The position numbers and the translations under genes are program-made. This document shows positions 8,885-17,849 of a stretch of 60,801 nucleotides of DNA, piece after piece (the stretch's first letter is position 1; every line of letters begins with the position of its first letter). Source of the DNA: Aquabacterium sp. (GTDB taxonomy: Bacteria > Pseudomonadota > Gammaproteobacteria > Burkholderiales > Burkholderiaceae_C); contig NZ_JACMNS010000018.1 in NCBI RefSeq assembly GCF_014378415.1, positions 1 through 60,801 of the forward strand, read 5' to 3'. The notes under the pieces were generated by a model, which was not told the origin of the DNA, ran no database searches, and saw only the letters and a list, made by a program, of their open reading frames with translations.

Positions 8885-9933
8885 TGGCTTTGGCTTTTCT
8901 GGTGCCCGGGCGGCTCGATCAGCTCACGGGTGGATACCTCTACGACCGCCACATCGTCGAAGGCCTGCGTGCGCGCGGCCAAACGGTCGATGTCGTGGAG
9001 CTGCCCGGGCAGTATCCGCAGGCCGATGTGCCCACCCGTGCATCCGCCGCAGCCGCACTCGCCCAACTGCCAGACCGCAGCACGGTCATCATTGATGGAC
9101 TGGCATTGCCTGGCCTCGCTGATTGCTTGCAGGCAGAGGCCACCCGCTTGAACCTGGTGGGCCTCATCCACCATCCACTGTCCCGGGAAACCGGGCTGGA
9201 TGCGGCCAGCGCACGCCAATGCGCCAAGCTTGAGGCCGAACTCTGGCCACGCCTGAAGGGCGCCATCTGCCCCAGCGAACACACGGCCGGTGCGCTCTTG
9301 GCGGCAGGCCTGCCAGCGGATCGGGTGGCGGTGGTCACCCCTGGCACTCACCGCCCCCCGGCCATCGCCAGAGCAACAAGAGGGGGGCCACTGCAACTGC
9401 TGGCGGTGGGCACCATCACGCCGCGCAAAGGCCACCTGCTGTTGATCGACGCCCTGGCTCAGTTGCCTCACCTGGGCTGGCAACTGACCTGCATCGGCAG
9501 CCTGACGAGGGACCCTGCCACCTCAGCTGCACTGCAAGAGCGCATCGTTGCCCATGGCCTTGGCGAGCGCATCGCGCTGCTGGGTGAGCAAGCCGCCGAG
9601 CGGCTGGCCCAGGCCTACCAGAGTGCCGATCTCTTCGTGCTGCCGTCGTACCATGAGGGGTATGGCATGGTCTTCGCCGAGGCACTGGCCCACGGGCTGC
9701 CGATCATCGCGACCACGGCCGTCGCCATGGTGGACACGGTGCCGGCTGAGGCCTCGCTGCTCGTGCCGCCGGGCGACCTGCCTGCTCTGCGCGATGCCCT
9801 TGAGCAGGCCCTGAGCGATCGCGCCCTGCGTGCACGGCTGTCGGCCGCAGCGCAGCAAGCTGCTCGCACACTGCCCGACTGGGACGGCACTGTGCTGAGC
9901 TGGATGGCCGCGCTCAACAAGGTGAGCCGATGA
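8884..9933 (+). CDS. GT4-family glycosyltransferase
   Basis: 349-residue retaining glycosyltransferase with the GT-B fold. The N-terminal acceptor domain opens with FLVPGRLDQLTGGYLYDRH, in which the GG lies in the nucleotide-sugar loop region. The C-terminal donor domain shows VGTITPRKGH and the EX7E motif in HEGYGMVFAEALAHG. No signal peptide or membrane segment is visible, so it should be cytosolic and transfer a sugar from an NDP-sugar to a soluble or membrane-surface acceptor. In cyanobacteria, GT4-type enzymes glucosylate tetrahydrobiopterin; the PTPS-like neighbour makes a comparable role plausible (inference). It overlaps the methyltransferase by 4 bases (ATGA). Confidence 0.87.
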   Translation: MALAFLVPGRLDQLTGGYLYDRHIVEGLRARGQTVDVVELPGQYPQADVPTRASAAAALAQLPDRSTVIIDGLALPGLADCLQAEATRLNLVGLIHHPLSRETGLDAASARQCAKLEAELWPRLKGAICPSEHTAGALLAAGLPADRVAVVTPGTHRPPAIARATRGGPLQLLAVGTITPRKGHLLLIDALAQLPHLGWQLTCIGSLTRDPATSAALQERIVAHGLGERIALLGEQAAERLAQAYQSADLFVLPSYHEGYGMVFAEALAHGLPIIATTAVAMVDTVPAEASLLVPPGDLPALRDALEQALSDRALRARLSAAAQQAARTLPDWDGTVLSWMAALNKVSR

Positions 9934-10808
9934 CTGGATTCTCGGCAGACTGGCTGCGCCAGCGCGAACCGTTCGACCTGGCCGCGCGCCACCAAACGCT
10001 CGCCCTCCAGTTTCGAGAAGCGCTGACACCGCGGCCCCCTCAGTCAGCCTTGCGCATTCTGGACCTGGCCTCTGGATCGGGCGCGAACTTCCGGGCGTTG
10101 GCCCCTGTGTTGCAAACCGACCAGGAGTGGCTCATGGTCGATCACGACCCCCTGCTGCTGGCGGCACAACGCACCGAAATCGCCCGGTGGGCGGCCCAGC
10201 ATGGCTGGCACTGCCAAGATCAGGAAGGCGCGCTCTCGATCCACGTTGGCACGGCCCGCTGGCTGGTCCGCGGCCAGCAACTTGACCTGGCCCGCGACCT
10301 CGAAAGCATCGACCTGGCTTCATGCGACGGCCTCGTCACCACCGCGTTTCTGGACCTGGTGTCTGCCGCCTGGCTGGATCGGCTGAGCGCGCTGCTAATG
10401 CGGACCCACCGCCCCCTGCTGGCCACCTTGACCGTGGACGGTCGACGTACCTGGTCGCCAGGCAGGCCCGCCGACTACCTTGTGGCTGACGCCTTCTTGT
10501 CCCACCAGGGTAGCGACAAGGGCTTTGGCCCCTCGCTGGGCGCGCGGGCAACACCCCATCTGGCCGCGGGTCTGGCCAAAGTGGGCTACCAGGTCAGCAC
10601 CCAAACCAGCGATTGGACCATCGGCCAGGAACACCGTGAAATGCTGCTGACCATGGCCCGAGAAGCGGCTGGCGTGGCCATCGAAGCAGAGCCGACCAAC
10701 GCACCCGCCGTGTCCGCCTGGTTGGCCGAAAAATTGGCCGATATTCAACAGGGCTTGCTGTCGCTGAACGTTGGTCACCTGGATTTGCTGGCCGTGCCTG
10801 CCGTGTAA
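9930..10808 (+). CDS. Class I SAM-dependent methyltransferase
   Basis: 292-residue protein with SAM-binding motif I LRILDLASGSGANF (about 41-54) and an acidic motif II in MVDHDP. It is the last gene of the operon, coupled to the glycosyltransferase by an ATGA overlap. The acceptor cannot be deduced. In this context it most likely methylates the same small molecule that the neighbouring reductases and glycosyltransferase act on. It ends 20 bases before the convergent HMA-like small gene, with no obvious terminator between them. Confidence 0.83.
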   Translation: MTGFSADWLRQREPFDLAARHQTLALQFREALTPRPPQSALRILDLASGSGANFRALAPVLQTDQEWLMVDHDPLLLAAQRTEIARWAAQHGWHCQDQEGALSIHVGTARWLVRGQQLDLARDLESIDLASCDGLVTTAFLDLVSAAWLDRLSALLMRTHRPLLATLTVDGRRTWSPGRPADYLVADAFLSHQGSDKGFGPSLGARATPHLAAGLAKVGYQVSTQTSDWTIGQEHREMLLTMAREAAGVAIEAEPTNAPAVSAWLAEKLADIQQGLLSLNVGHLDLLAVPAV

Positions 10809-10827
10809 ATTGACACCTGCACTTCTT

Positions 10828-11040
10828 TCACCACATTCGCGGGTGGAAGCCCTGTTCTTGAATGGCCATCAACACAGCCATCTCGGGCTGGGTGGTCACC
10901 ACGTCGACAAAGCCTTGCTGCAAATCGAACTGCACCAGCGCGGCCGGGTCGAGTTTTTGAATGGCCTGGGTCAGCCGCTGCACGCATTGCGGGCCTGCCA
11001 GGTCGTGCAGGTTCACATGGACTTCAGAACCGATGGTCAT
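10828..11040 (-). CDS. Small HMA-like (heavy-metal-associated fold) protein lacking the CxxC motif
   Basis: 70-residue protein whose order of hydrophobic and helical segments matches the beta-alpha-beta-beta-alpha-beta metallochaperone fold. VHVNL, then CVQRLTQAIQKL, VQFDL, FVDVVT, AVLMAIQEQG and a final FHP align with the corresponding parts of the CopZ-like protein at 29574. Only the second Cys of the MxCxxC metal site remains (GPQC); the first is Gly. The start is fixed by AAGGAG seven bases upstream of the ATG at 11040, although the frame stays open to 11136. Classical Cu(I) chaperone activity is therefore unlikely; it may act as an adaptor or bind metal through a dimer. No neighbour explains it. 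Confidence 0.68.
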   Translation of the reverse strand: MTIGSEVHVNLHDLAGPQCVQRLTQAIQKLDPAALVQFDLQQGFVDVVTTQPEMAVLMAIQEQGFHPRMW

Positions 11041-11534
11041 GGTCTTGCTCCTTTGAATTGATGTCATGAAACGCCTTTGGCGTGCTTGGACTTCTTTGTC
11101 GACCTTTTCCGGTTCACCGTCAAGCCAAGGCCTCACCCGAGGTTGGGAGAAAGCATTTTTTACGGCGATTCAATCAACAGGGATTGCACAACAAAATTGC
11201 TGGCACAAAGTATGCATCCACGTTGCCCTCGGGAGACACCTCGTGGACAGACAACGCGAACGGCGCTTTCAGCCAAATACCCTGTTTAGTGCCCCGCCCA
11301 TGCAAGGCGGGGATTTAGCCCGGATTCAAATCACACGGGTCAATGCTCGCGTGCCCATGAACAGTGCAGAACAACGGGTGGCGCTGCTGATCTGGATATG
11401 CTCGATCTGCATGGCTTTGCTGGCCGCATCCAAAGTCTGTGAAATGCTTTATTTGGCTTGCCTGGCGATCATCCAAGCCCTTGCCGGGGAGTGACGTGGA
11501 GCGCCAACACCGCAGCGGCCGCACCAAAGAAAAA
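11041..11534. other. Intergenic region without a supported gene
   Basis: About 490 bases between the HMA-like gene and the tRNA-Ser terminator. A GC-rich hairpin, CCCCGCC at 11292-11298 pairing with GGCGGGG at 11306-11312, stands in the middle but has no T-run on either side. A frame ending at 11494 contains a hydrophobic stretch (from an ATG at 11357, 45 residues). It has no ribosome binding site and is not called. Confidence 0.5.
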
Positions 11535-11563
11535 CCCCCTGCAAGCACAAGACTTGCAGGGGG
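11535..11563 (-). terminator. Rho-independent terminator of tRNA-Ser
   Basis: A perfect 11-base-pair inverted repeat, CCCCCTGCAAG at 11535-11545 and CTTGCAGGGGG at 11553-11563, with a 7-base loop. Read leftwards on the minus strand it is followed by a T-rich run (complement of AAAGAAAAA at about 11526-11534). It begins 11 bases after the tRNA 3' end. Confidence 0.88.
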
Positions 11564-11573
11564 ATCTCTGTTC

Positions 11574-11664
11574 TGGCGGAGACGAAGGGATTCGAACCCT
11601 TGATGCGCTTTTGACGCATACTCCCTTAGCAGGGGAGCACCTTCGGCCACTCGGTCACGTCTCC
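11574..11664 (-). tRNA. tRNA-Ser(GCU)
   Basis: The 91-base transcript begins GGAGACG and ends CGTCTCCGCCA, so the acceptor stem pairs and the CCA is encoded. The anticodon loop CTGCTAA sits on a CTCCC/GGGAG stem and gives anticodon GCU, decoding AGC and AGU as serine. The long variable arm (ATGCGTCAAAAGCGCAT region) is typical of class II tRNA-Ser. The T arm reads GGGTTCGAATCCC. A consensus -10 box lies 13 bases upstream and a strong terminator follows. Confidence 0.97.
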
Positions 11665-11677
11665 AGCAACAGCGCAG

Positions 11678-11683
11678 ATTATA
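11678..11683 (-). promoter_or_regulatory. -10 box of the tRNA-Ser promoter
   Basis: On the minus strand a perfect TATAAT ends 13 bases before the mature tRNA 5' end, which would place transcription start about 6 bases upstream of the tRNA. The -35 region at normal spacing (GAGGGT) is weak. Confidence 0.7.
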
Positions 11684-11746
11684 GCCGTGAAACGGCGCCA
11701 ACCCTCACGCTGGGCTCAAAACAACGCAGCTGTAATCAACGATCAA

Positions 11747-13006
11747 TCACGCATCGCGGGCTTCTTCCAGGCCAAAAGCCTTGTGCAAGGCGCGCACCGC
11801 CAACTCCATGTACTTTTCATCAATCACGACCGAGGTCTTGATCTCGCTGGTGGTGATCATCTGGATGTTGATGCTCTCTTCTGCCAGGCAGCGGAACATC
11901 GTGCTGGCGATGCCTACGTGGCTGCGCATGCCGATGCCCACAATGCTGACCTTGCAGATCTTGGGGTCGCCCACCACCTGCTGCGCACCCAAGGTGGGCA
12001 CCACAACAGTTTCCAGCAACTCCATCGTGCGAGCGTAGTCATTGCGGTGCACGGTGAACGAGAAGTCGGTCTTGCCATCGTGCGAGACGTTCTGAATGAT
12101 CACGTCCACGTCGATGTTGGCCTCGGCCACCTTGCCCAAGATCTGGTAGGCGATGCCGGGGGTGTCGGGCACGCCGACCACGGTGATTTTGGCTTCGTCG
12201 CGGTTGAAGGCGATGCCAGAGACAACGGCTTGTTCCATTTTTTCATCTTCCTCAAAACTGATCAGCGTGCCCGATGCGGCTTCCACATCGAGGTCAATGT
12301 CCCACGGGGTGAAGCTGGACAACACGCGCAAGGGCACACGGTACTTGCCGGCAAATTCAACCGAACGGATCTGCAGCACCTTGGAGCCCAGGCTGGCCAT
12401 CTCCAACATCTCTTCAAAGCTGATGCTGTGCAGGCGGCGCGCCTCGGGCACCACACGCGGGTCGGTGGTGTAGACGCCATCCACGTCGGTGTAAATCAGG
12501 CATTCGTCGGCCTTCATCGCGGCGGCAATCGCCACCGCCGAAGTGTCAGAACCACCCCGGCCCAGCGTGGTGATGTGGCCGTTGGGGTCCACACCCTGAA
12601 AACCGGTGATGACCACCACTTTACCGGCGGCCAGATCGGCGCGCACGCGGGCATCGTCAATGCTTTCGATCCGCGCTTTGCCGAACGACGAATCGGTCTT
12701 GATGGGCACTTGCCAGCCAGCGTAACTGACCGCCTCCAGGCCTTCGGCCTGCAGCGCGATGCACAGCAGGGCGACCGAGACCTGCTCGCCTGTCGAGGCG
12801 AGCATGTCGAGTTCGCGGGGGCTGGCGCGGTCGGAGATTTCTTTGGCCAGGCCGAGCAGGCGATTCGTGTCGCCGCTCATGGCCGAAGGCACGACCACCA
12901 ATTGATGGCCAGCCCGCACCCACTTGGCCACGCGCTTGGCCACGTTGCGGATGCGCTCTGTGGAGCCCATCGACGTGCCGCCGTATTTGTGAACGATCAG
13001 TGCCAT
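11747..13006 (-). CDS. lysC: Aspartate kinase
   Basis: 419-residue aspartokinase, which phosphorylates L-aspartate in the first step of lysine, threonine, methionine and diaminopimelate synthesis. The kinase signature KYGGTSMGS is at residues 8-16, with ITGFQGVD and GRGGSDTSAV in the catalytic domain. The C-terminal third contains tandem ACT domains (for example FSFTVHRNDY and VSIVGIGMRSHVG) that normally mediate feedback inhibition by lysine and/or threonine. The length fits the single-function beta-subunit-containing class. It stands alone upstream of the tRNA; the 94-base gap to tilS suggests its own promoter. The preferred ATG is followed directly by the conserved ALIVHKYGG. Confidence 0.96.
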   Translation of the reverse strand: MALIVHKYGGTSMGSTERIRNVAKRVAKWVRAGHQLVVVPSAMSGDTNRLLGLAKEISDRASPRELDMLASTGEQVSVALLCIALQAEGLEAVSYAGWQVPIKTDSSFGKARIESIDDARVRADLAAGKVVVITGFQGVDPNGHITTLGRGGSDTSAVAIAAAMKADECLIYTDVDGVYTTDPRVVPEARRLHSISFEEMLEMASLGSKVLQIRSVEFAGKYRVPLRVLSSFTPWDIDLDVEAASGTLISFEEDEKMEQAVVSGIAFNRDEAKITVVGVPDTPGIAYQILGKVAEANIDVDVIIQNVSHDGKTDFSFTVHRNDYARTMELLETVVVPTLGAQQVVGDPKICKVSIVGIGMRSHVGIASTMFRCLAEESINIQMITTSEIKTSVVIDEKYMELAVRALHKAFGLEEARDA

Positions 13007-13100
13007 GTCAGATGAAGTTGAAGGATAACGATTACTCGGTCGAGCCTTCGATTTTAGCCCGTTCAGTCACCGCCGCCCCGCTTCCCATGATCGAGACACG

Positions 13101-14444
13101 TTAAATTGTCAGATTGGGCACCCAAATCAGGGTCACTTGCGGCTCGCCTGGGGCGGCCAGGACACGAGCATCCACCCCCAGGCCCCGCACGAAAACCAGG
13201 CGCCCTTGGGCGTAAACCAGGGGGCCAAAGCGCTCCCACTCGGGCACCGCCTGCGCCTGAAACTGCTTTCGCAAAGCGCGCGAGGGGCGGTTAGGGCCCA
13301 GCTGAAAATTCTCGCCGCCTTCACGCGCACGGACTTGCGCATGCGCCAGGCTGGACAAGGGCACGCCACCGCTGTCCACCGCCGACACCACCAACTCGCC
13401 GCCCCATTCGGGCAAAGCATGGCGCCCTGGCCCTTCAATGCCCAGCAACACGGCGTCAGGCGCATCGTCGTTTGAGTGCCTGGCCAGCACCGCAGGTCGG
13501 CAAATCAACACGCCACGGTACAGACAGACATCAAAAGCACCCGCGCGCCACTGGATGGACCGGCCGGTGTCCACCAGCGGGGGCAACTCCTGCGTCAGGC
13601 GCGCCACCGCACTGGCGGGCAGATGCCGCGCGGTGCGGGTGGTGAACCAGTGCCGCAACAGTTCCCGCTGATGCGGCAAAGGCAGGGCCAACAAAGCCGG
13701 AGCACTCAAAGCATCCGCCTGCTCAGGCACCAGCAAGCCGGCCAGGGACTGAGTCAGCCAGTCATCCAGGCAAGCGCGAGCATCGGCGGCCCTGGAGGCC
13801 GACTGAGCCAGCGACACCTCGGCTTGCCCGAACGCGGCCTCCAGCGCAGGCCAGACTGTCAGCCTGAGACGGTTGCGGGCAAAGCGGGGGTCGGCGTTGC
13901 TGTCGTCCTCCACATGGCTGAGTCCATGTTGAGCCACATAGGCCTCGATCGCCTGGCGCGGATGGGTCAGCCAGGGCCGGGTCCAACGGATGCCATGGCG
14001 GTCTGCCACCGCCGGCATCGCCGACAAGCCGGAAATGCCAGCCCCACGCAGGGCTTGAAGCAAAAATGTTTCAGCCTGATCACGCCGATGGTGCGCCAGC
14101 AAGACCGTGTCGGCCCCGGCTTCGTGTGCCATCTCGGTCAAAGCGCGGTAACGCGCAGCACGCGCCAGGGCTTCAACGCTGTCGCCAGCGACTTGATCCA
14201 AGCTGAGCCGACGCCAGAGCAAACTGACGGGAAGGCCCTGCAGCGCCCAGGCATCGCATTGCGCCTGGGCATGCGCCAGCCATTGATCAGCCTGCTGGCT
14301 CAAGCCATGGTGAACATGCAGCGCGACAACACGCAAGCCAGGTTGCCCCAAAGCCGCCACGGCCGTGGTGTGCAACAAGGCTGTGGAGTCACGCCCGCCA
14401 CTGTAGGCCACAGCAATGCACGCGCCCTCGCCCACAACGTTCAT
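13101..14444 (-). CDS. tilS: tRNA(Ile)-lysidine synthase
   Basis: ATP-dependent enzyme that converts C34 of tRNA-Ile(CAU) to lysidine so that it reads AUA. The N-type PP-loop SGGRDST is at residues 15-21 from the ATG at 14444. Next come LLAHHRRDQAETFLLQALRG, typical of the catalytic domain, and a C-terminal TilS substrate-binding domain. At 447 residues it is the long form. A TTG at 14453 would overlap the accA stop and add three residues; the ATG lies only 5 bases beyond that stop. Coupling with accA is likely with either start. Confidence 0.92.
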   Translation of the reverse strand: MNVVGEGACIAVAYSGGRDSTALLHTTAVAALGQPGLRVVALHVHHGLSQQADQWLAHAQAQCDAWALQGLPVSLLWRRLSLDQVAGDSVEALARAARYRALTEMAHEAGADTVLLAHHRRDQAETFLLQALRGAGISGLSAMPAVADRHGIRWTRPWLTHPRQAIEAYVAQHGLSHVEDDSNADPRFARNRLRLTVWPALEAAFGQAEVSLAQSASRAADARACLDDWLTQSLAGLLVPEQADALSAPALLALPLPHQRELLRHWFTTRTARHLPASAVARLTQELPPLVDTGRSIQWRAGAFDVCLYRGVLICRPAVLARHSNDDAPDAVLLGIEGPGRHALPEWGGELVVSAVDSGGVPLSSLAHAQVRAREGGENFQLGPNRPSRALRKQFQAQAVPEWERFGPLVYAQGRLVFVRGLGVDARVLAAPGEPQVTLIWVPNLTI

Positions 14445-14449
14445 GAGGC

Positions 14450-15421
14450 TCAATGCTCTTTGGTGTCGTTGTAGCGGCCGTAACTTTGCAGACGGTCATA
14501 GCGTTGCTGCAGCAAGTCCTTCACTTTAAGGTCGCTGAGCTGGCGCATGGCGTCGTTCAGGCCGCGCTTGAGGTTGGCCGCCGCCTGCTTGTGGTCGCGG
14601 TGAGCGCCACCCACCGGCTCGCTGACGATCTTGTCAACCAGGCCCAGGGCCTTGAGGCGGTGCGCCGTGATGCCCAGGGCCTCCGCAGCCTCTTCGGCCC
14701 GGTCAGCCGTCTTCCACAAAATGGACGCGCAGCCTTCAGGCGAGATCACGGAATACACCGAGTACTGCAGCATCAACACTTGGTCGGCCACGCTGATGGC
14801 CAGCGCGCCACCGGAGCCACCTTCACCAATGATGGTGGTGATGATGGGCACTTCCAGGCGGGCCATCTCGAAGATGTTGCGGCCGATGGCTTCAGATTGG
14901 TTGCGCTCTTCAGCACCGATGCCAGGGTAGGCGCCAGGCGTGTCCACAAAGGTGAACAGGGGCAGGCTGAATTTCTCGGCGACCTTCATCAGGCGCAGGG
15001 CTTTGCGGTATCCCTCGGGGCGCGACATGCCGAAATTGCGCATGCCACGCTCTTTGGTATCGCGGCCTTTTTGGTGACCCAACACCATGCAGGCCTGGCC
15101 ATTGAAACGAGCCAGACCGCCCACGATGGAAAGGTCGTCCGCGTAGTGGCGGTCGCCGTGAAGCTCCTGGAAGTCGGTGAACAGCTCGTTGACGTAGTCC
15201 AGCGTGTAAGGCCGTTGAGGGTGGCGCGCGATCTGCGTCACCTGCCAGGGCGTCAGGCTTGAATAAACGTCCTTGGTCAGTAGCAGGCTTTTTTTGCTCA
15301 GCCGGTCGATCTCTTCCGAGATGTCCACGGCCGATTCGCTTTGCACGTAGCGCAGCTCTTCGATTTTGCTTTCAAGCTCCGCGATCGGTTGCTCGAATTC
15401 CAGAAAATGTCGTTTGCTCAT
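14450..15421 (-). CDS. accA: Acetyl-CoA carboxylase carboxyltransferase subunit alpha
   Basis: 323-residue alpha subunit of the carboxyltransferase that makes malonyl-CoA together with AccD (not in this window). Family landmarks are [17 protein letters not shown] at the N-terminus, [18 protein letters not shown], and [11 protein letters not shown], which forms the oxyanion-hole and CoA region. The start is supported by GAGGA about 10 bases upstream. It lies between a DNA glycosylase gene (34-base gap) and tilS, all on the minus strand. This is a familiar betaproteobacterial order (cysS, alkA-like, accA, tilS). Confidence 0.97.
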   Translation of the reverse strand: MSKRHFLEFEQPIAELESKIEELRYVQSESAVDISEEIDRLSKKSLLLTKDVYSSLTPWQVTQIARHPQRPYTLDYVNELFTDFQELHGDRHYADDLSIVGGLARFNGQACMVLGHQKGRDTKERGMRNFGMSRPEGYRKALRLMKVAEKFSLPLFTFVDTPGAYPGIGAEERNQSEAIGRNIFEMARLEVPIITTIIGEGGSGGALAISVADQVLMLQYSVYSVISPEGCASILWKTADRAEEAAEALGITAHRLKALGLVDKIVSEPVGGAHRDHKQAAANLKRGLNDAMRQLSDLKVKDLLQQRYDRLQSYGRYNDTKEH

Positions 15422-15455
15422 GGCAAGTTGTCCTCAGTCACGCAGCAACAGGTTT

Positions 15456-16160
15456 TTATGATGCAGAGGGCAGCGGGTCAAGGCTGCGCCACAGATACCA
15501 CGTTCCCACTGTGCGATAGGGGGCCCAGGCTTCCGCGATGTCGCGCGCCTCGGCACGCGACACGGGTTCGCCGCTGAAATAGCTCTGGCTGATCGCCGTG
15601 ATCAAGACCGTGTCATCCAGCGGCAGCACATTGGGCCGCATCAGGTGAAAAATCAGGAACATCTCGGCAGTCCAGCGGCCAATGCCACGGATGTCTACCA
15701 GCTCCTCGATGATGGTCTCGTCCTCCATGCGCTCCCAGTGGTTCACATGGACACGGCCTTCGGCGAAATGCTTCGCCAAGTCTTGCAAATATTCGGCCTT
15801 GCGCACGGACAAACCCGCCGTGCGGAGCTGGTCAACGCTCATGGCCAGCACCGCCTGAACCGACAGGGGCGCACGCGACTCGGGCGGTTGTTGCCCCATC
15901 AAGGTCAGCAAACGAGCCCAGACCGACTGCGCCGATTTGGGCGAAATCTGCTGCCCCACGATCGAGCGCGCCAGGGTGGTGAACGCATCGCGGCGGCTGT
16001 ACAGGCGACCCTGCCCGTAGTCGGCCACCAGTTTGCGCATGACCCGATCGCGCTTGGACAGGTGCTTGCACGCCTCATCCCAGTAATGGGGCGTCACCAA
16101 AGCGATCGGCAGAGGCGAAGCGTCGGCATCGGCCGCCGAGAAAAAAGCTGAGGACGGCAT
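15456..16160 (-). CDS. DNA-3-methyladenine glycosylase II family protein (HhH-GPD)
   Basis: 234-residue base-excision repair glycosylase that removes alkylated purines. It shows ARSIVGQQIS (about 64-73), the helix-hairpin-helix DIRGIGRWTAEM (156-167), and LPLDD (179-183) with the catalytic Asp. It lacks the N-terminal AlkA domain of E. coli, so it is a compact AlkA/MAG-type enzyme. The ATG at 16160 overlaps the cysS stop by 4 bases and is preferred; an in-frame ATG at 16175 inside cysS would add MGESL. There is no Fe-S cluster motif at the C-terminus, unlike EndoIII and MutY. Confidence 0.87.
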   Translation of the reverse strand: MPSSAFFSAADADASPLPIALVTPHYWDEACKHLSKRDRVMRKLVADYGQGRLYSRRDAFTTLARSIVGQQISPKSAQSVWARLLTLMGQQPPESRAPLSVQAVLAMSVDQLRTAGLSVRKAEYLQDLAKHFAEGRVHVNHWERMEDETIIEELVDIRGIGRWTAEMFLIFHLMRPNVLPLDDTVLITAISQSYFSGEPVSRAEARDIAEAWAPYRTVGTWYLWRSLDPLPSAS

Positions 16161-17563
16161 CAGGCTTTCACCCATGTCGTGCCTTGCGGACTGTCTTTCA
16201 ACACGATGCCTTGCTGAGCGAGCTCTTCTCGGATGCGGTCGGATTCGGCAAAATTTCGGGCCTTCTTGGCAGCAGCGCGGGCTTCGATCAAAGCCTGGAT
16301 CGCGGGGGCCTGCAGACCACCCAAATCACCGCCACCTTGCATGTAAGCCTGGGGGGACTGCTGAAGCAAACCCAGAACGCCCGCCAAAGCCTTGAGCAAG
16401 GCCGCAGGCTGCGCCGAGCCCGAACGATTCACTTCCGCCGCCAGGTCAAACAACACGGCCACCGCGATGGGCGTGCCGAAATCTTCGTCCATGGCCACCT
16501 TGAAGCGCGCCGCCTGAGGATGCGCCCAGTCGATGTCCCCTGAGGGCGCATCGGCCACGGTGCCCAAGGCGGTGTACAGGCGGCGCAGGCCATTGCGGGC
16601 GTCGTCCAGACCGGCATCGCTGTAATTGAAGGGGCTGCGGTAGTGGGTGCGCAGCATGAAAAAGCGCACCGTCTCGCCGTCGTAGCTCTTGAGCACGTCG
16701 CGGATGGTGAAGAAGTTGCCCAGCGACTTGGACATCTTCTCGTTGTCCACGTTCAGAAAGCCGTTGTGCATCCAGTAATTGACAAAGCGCTTGCCACTGG
16801 CCCCTTCGCTTTGGGCGATTTCGTTCTCGTGGTGAGGAAACTGCAAATCAAGCCCGCCGCCATGGATGTCGAATTGCTCGCCCAGCAAGGCGCACGCCAT
16901 GGCCGAGCACTCGATGTGCCAGCCAGGGCGGCCGGTGCCATAGGCCGAGTCGTATTTGGCATCCTGCGGCTCGTCAGGTTTGGCGGCTTTCCAGAGCACG
17001 AAATCCAGAGGATCCAGCTTGCCATCGGCGGTGCGGTTGCCAGCCCCGTTCAGCTCGCGTTCACCCGCGCGCAGTTGGTCCAGCGACTTGCCCGACAGCT
17101 TGCCGTAGCCCTCAAACTTGCGCACCGCGTAGTTCACATCGCCGCTGCTGGCCTGATAAGCCAGGCCCTTGGCCTGCAGTTTGCCGATCATGTCGAGCAT
17201 TTGCGGCACATATTGAGTGGCACGCGGCTCGTGCGTGGGTGGTTCGATGCCAAGGGCACTGATGTCCTGGTGCATGGCCACGGTCATCTCGCCGGTCAAC
17301 TGGCGGATCGTGATGCCGCGCTCCACTGCACGGCGGATGATCTTGTCGTCAATGTCGGTGATGTTGCGCACATAAGTGACCGTCAGGCCCGAGGCCCTTA
17401 GCCAGCGCTGCGCCACGTCGAATGACATCATCATGCGGGCGTGACCCACATGACACAAGTCATAAATGGTCATGCCGCACACGTACAAACCGACCTGACC
17501 AGGAACCAGGGGGACAAACGACTCGACCTGCCGCGACAGGCTGTTGAAAATACGCAAGCTCAT
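16160..17563 (-). CDS. cysS: Cysteinyl-tRNA synthetase
   Basis: Class I synthetase of 467 residues. Visible are the zinc-site Cys29, the HIGH-equivalent CHVGH at 37-41, later zinc-site elements (WHIECSAMA and [14 protein letters not shown]), and KMSKS in [12 protein letters not shown]. The start MSLRIFNSL matches the family N-terminus. No purine-rich ribosome binding site precedes it: the upstream bases are TTTTTCTCCA, so initiation may depend on weak pairing or an unstructured leader. The divergent TPR gene begins 286 bases away, and that spacer contains no other gene. A TACAAT hexamer near 17692 is the only promoter-like element I noticed there. Confidence 0.96.
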   Translation of the reverse strand: MSLRIFNSLSRQVESFVPLVPGQVGLYVCGMTIYDLCHVGHARMMMSFDVAQRWLRASGLTVTYVRNITDIDDKIIRRAVERGITIRQLTGEMTVAMHQDISALGIEPPTHEPRATQYVPQMLDMIGKLQAKGLAYQASSGDVNYAVRKFEGYGKLSGKSLDQLRAGERELNGAGNRTADGKLDPLDFVLWKAAKPDEPQDAKYDSAYGTGRPGWHIECSAMACALLGEQFDIHGGGLDLQFPHHENEIAQSEGASGKRFVNYWMHNGFLNVDNEKMSKSLGNFFTIRDVLKSYDGETVRFFMLRTHYRSPFNYSDAGLDDARNGLRRLYTALGTVADAPSGDIDWAHPQAARFKVAMDEDFGTPIAVAVLFDLAAEVNRSGSAQPAALLKALAGVLGLLQQSPQAYMQGGGDLGGLQAPAIQALIEARAAAKKARNFAESDRIREELAQQGIVLKDSPQGTTWVKA

Positions 17564-17849
17564 TGGAGAAAAATTCTGGTCAAGCGCCGAAGGCCACATC
17601 CGGTGTCGGGCGACACGGGTCATGCGGCACTTGCGGCAAAGCAACAAGTGCGCGGGGCATGCACGGGCCCCGTCAAACTTGCAACGCTCAGATACAATCC
17701 AACGAGTATAGCGGCCCGCCCACGCCCAAGGATGACAGATCCTATTCGGCTCCTGGTCGGCTGGTATCCTCGAAAAATGGCAGGCTTTTTGTCCAGCCGC
17801 TTTGTGTGCCCATCACAATCTACACAAACCCATCGGATAAATACAACTC

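Noticed and set aside
11292-11312. GC hairpin in the 11041-11534 gap considered as a terminator
   Set aside because: No T-run on either side and no transcript end expected there.
11357-11494. Possible 45-residue hydrophobic peptide upstream of the tRNA terminator
   Set aside because: No ribosome binding site or promoter, unusual composition and no neighbour to support it; a chance frame is more likely.
11687-13015. A 442-codon plus-strand open frame opposite lysC
   Set aside because: His/Gly/Val-rich shadow of the aspartate kinase codons; lysC motifs are unambiguous on the other strand.
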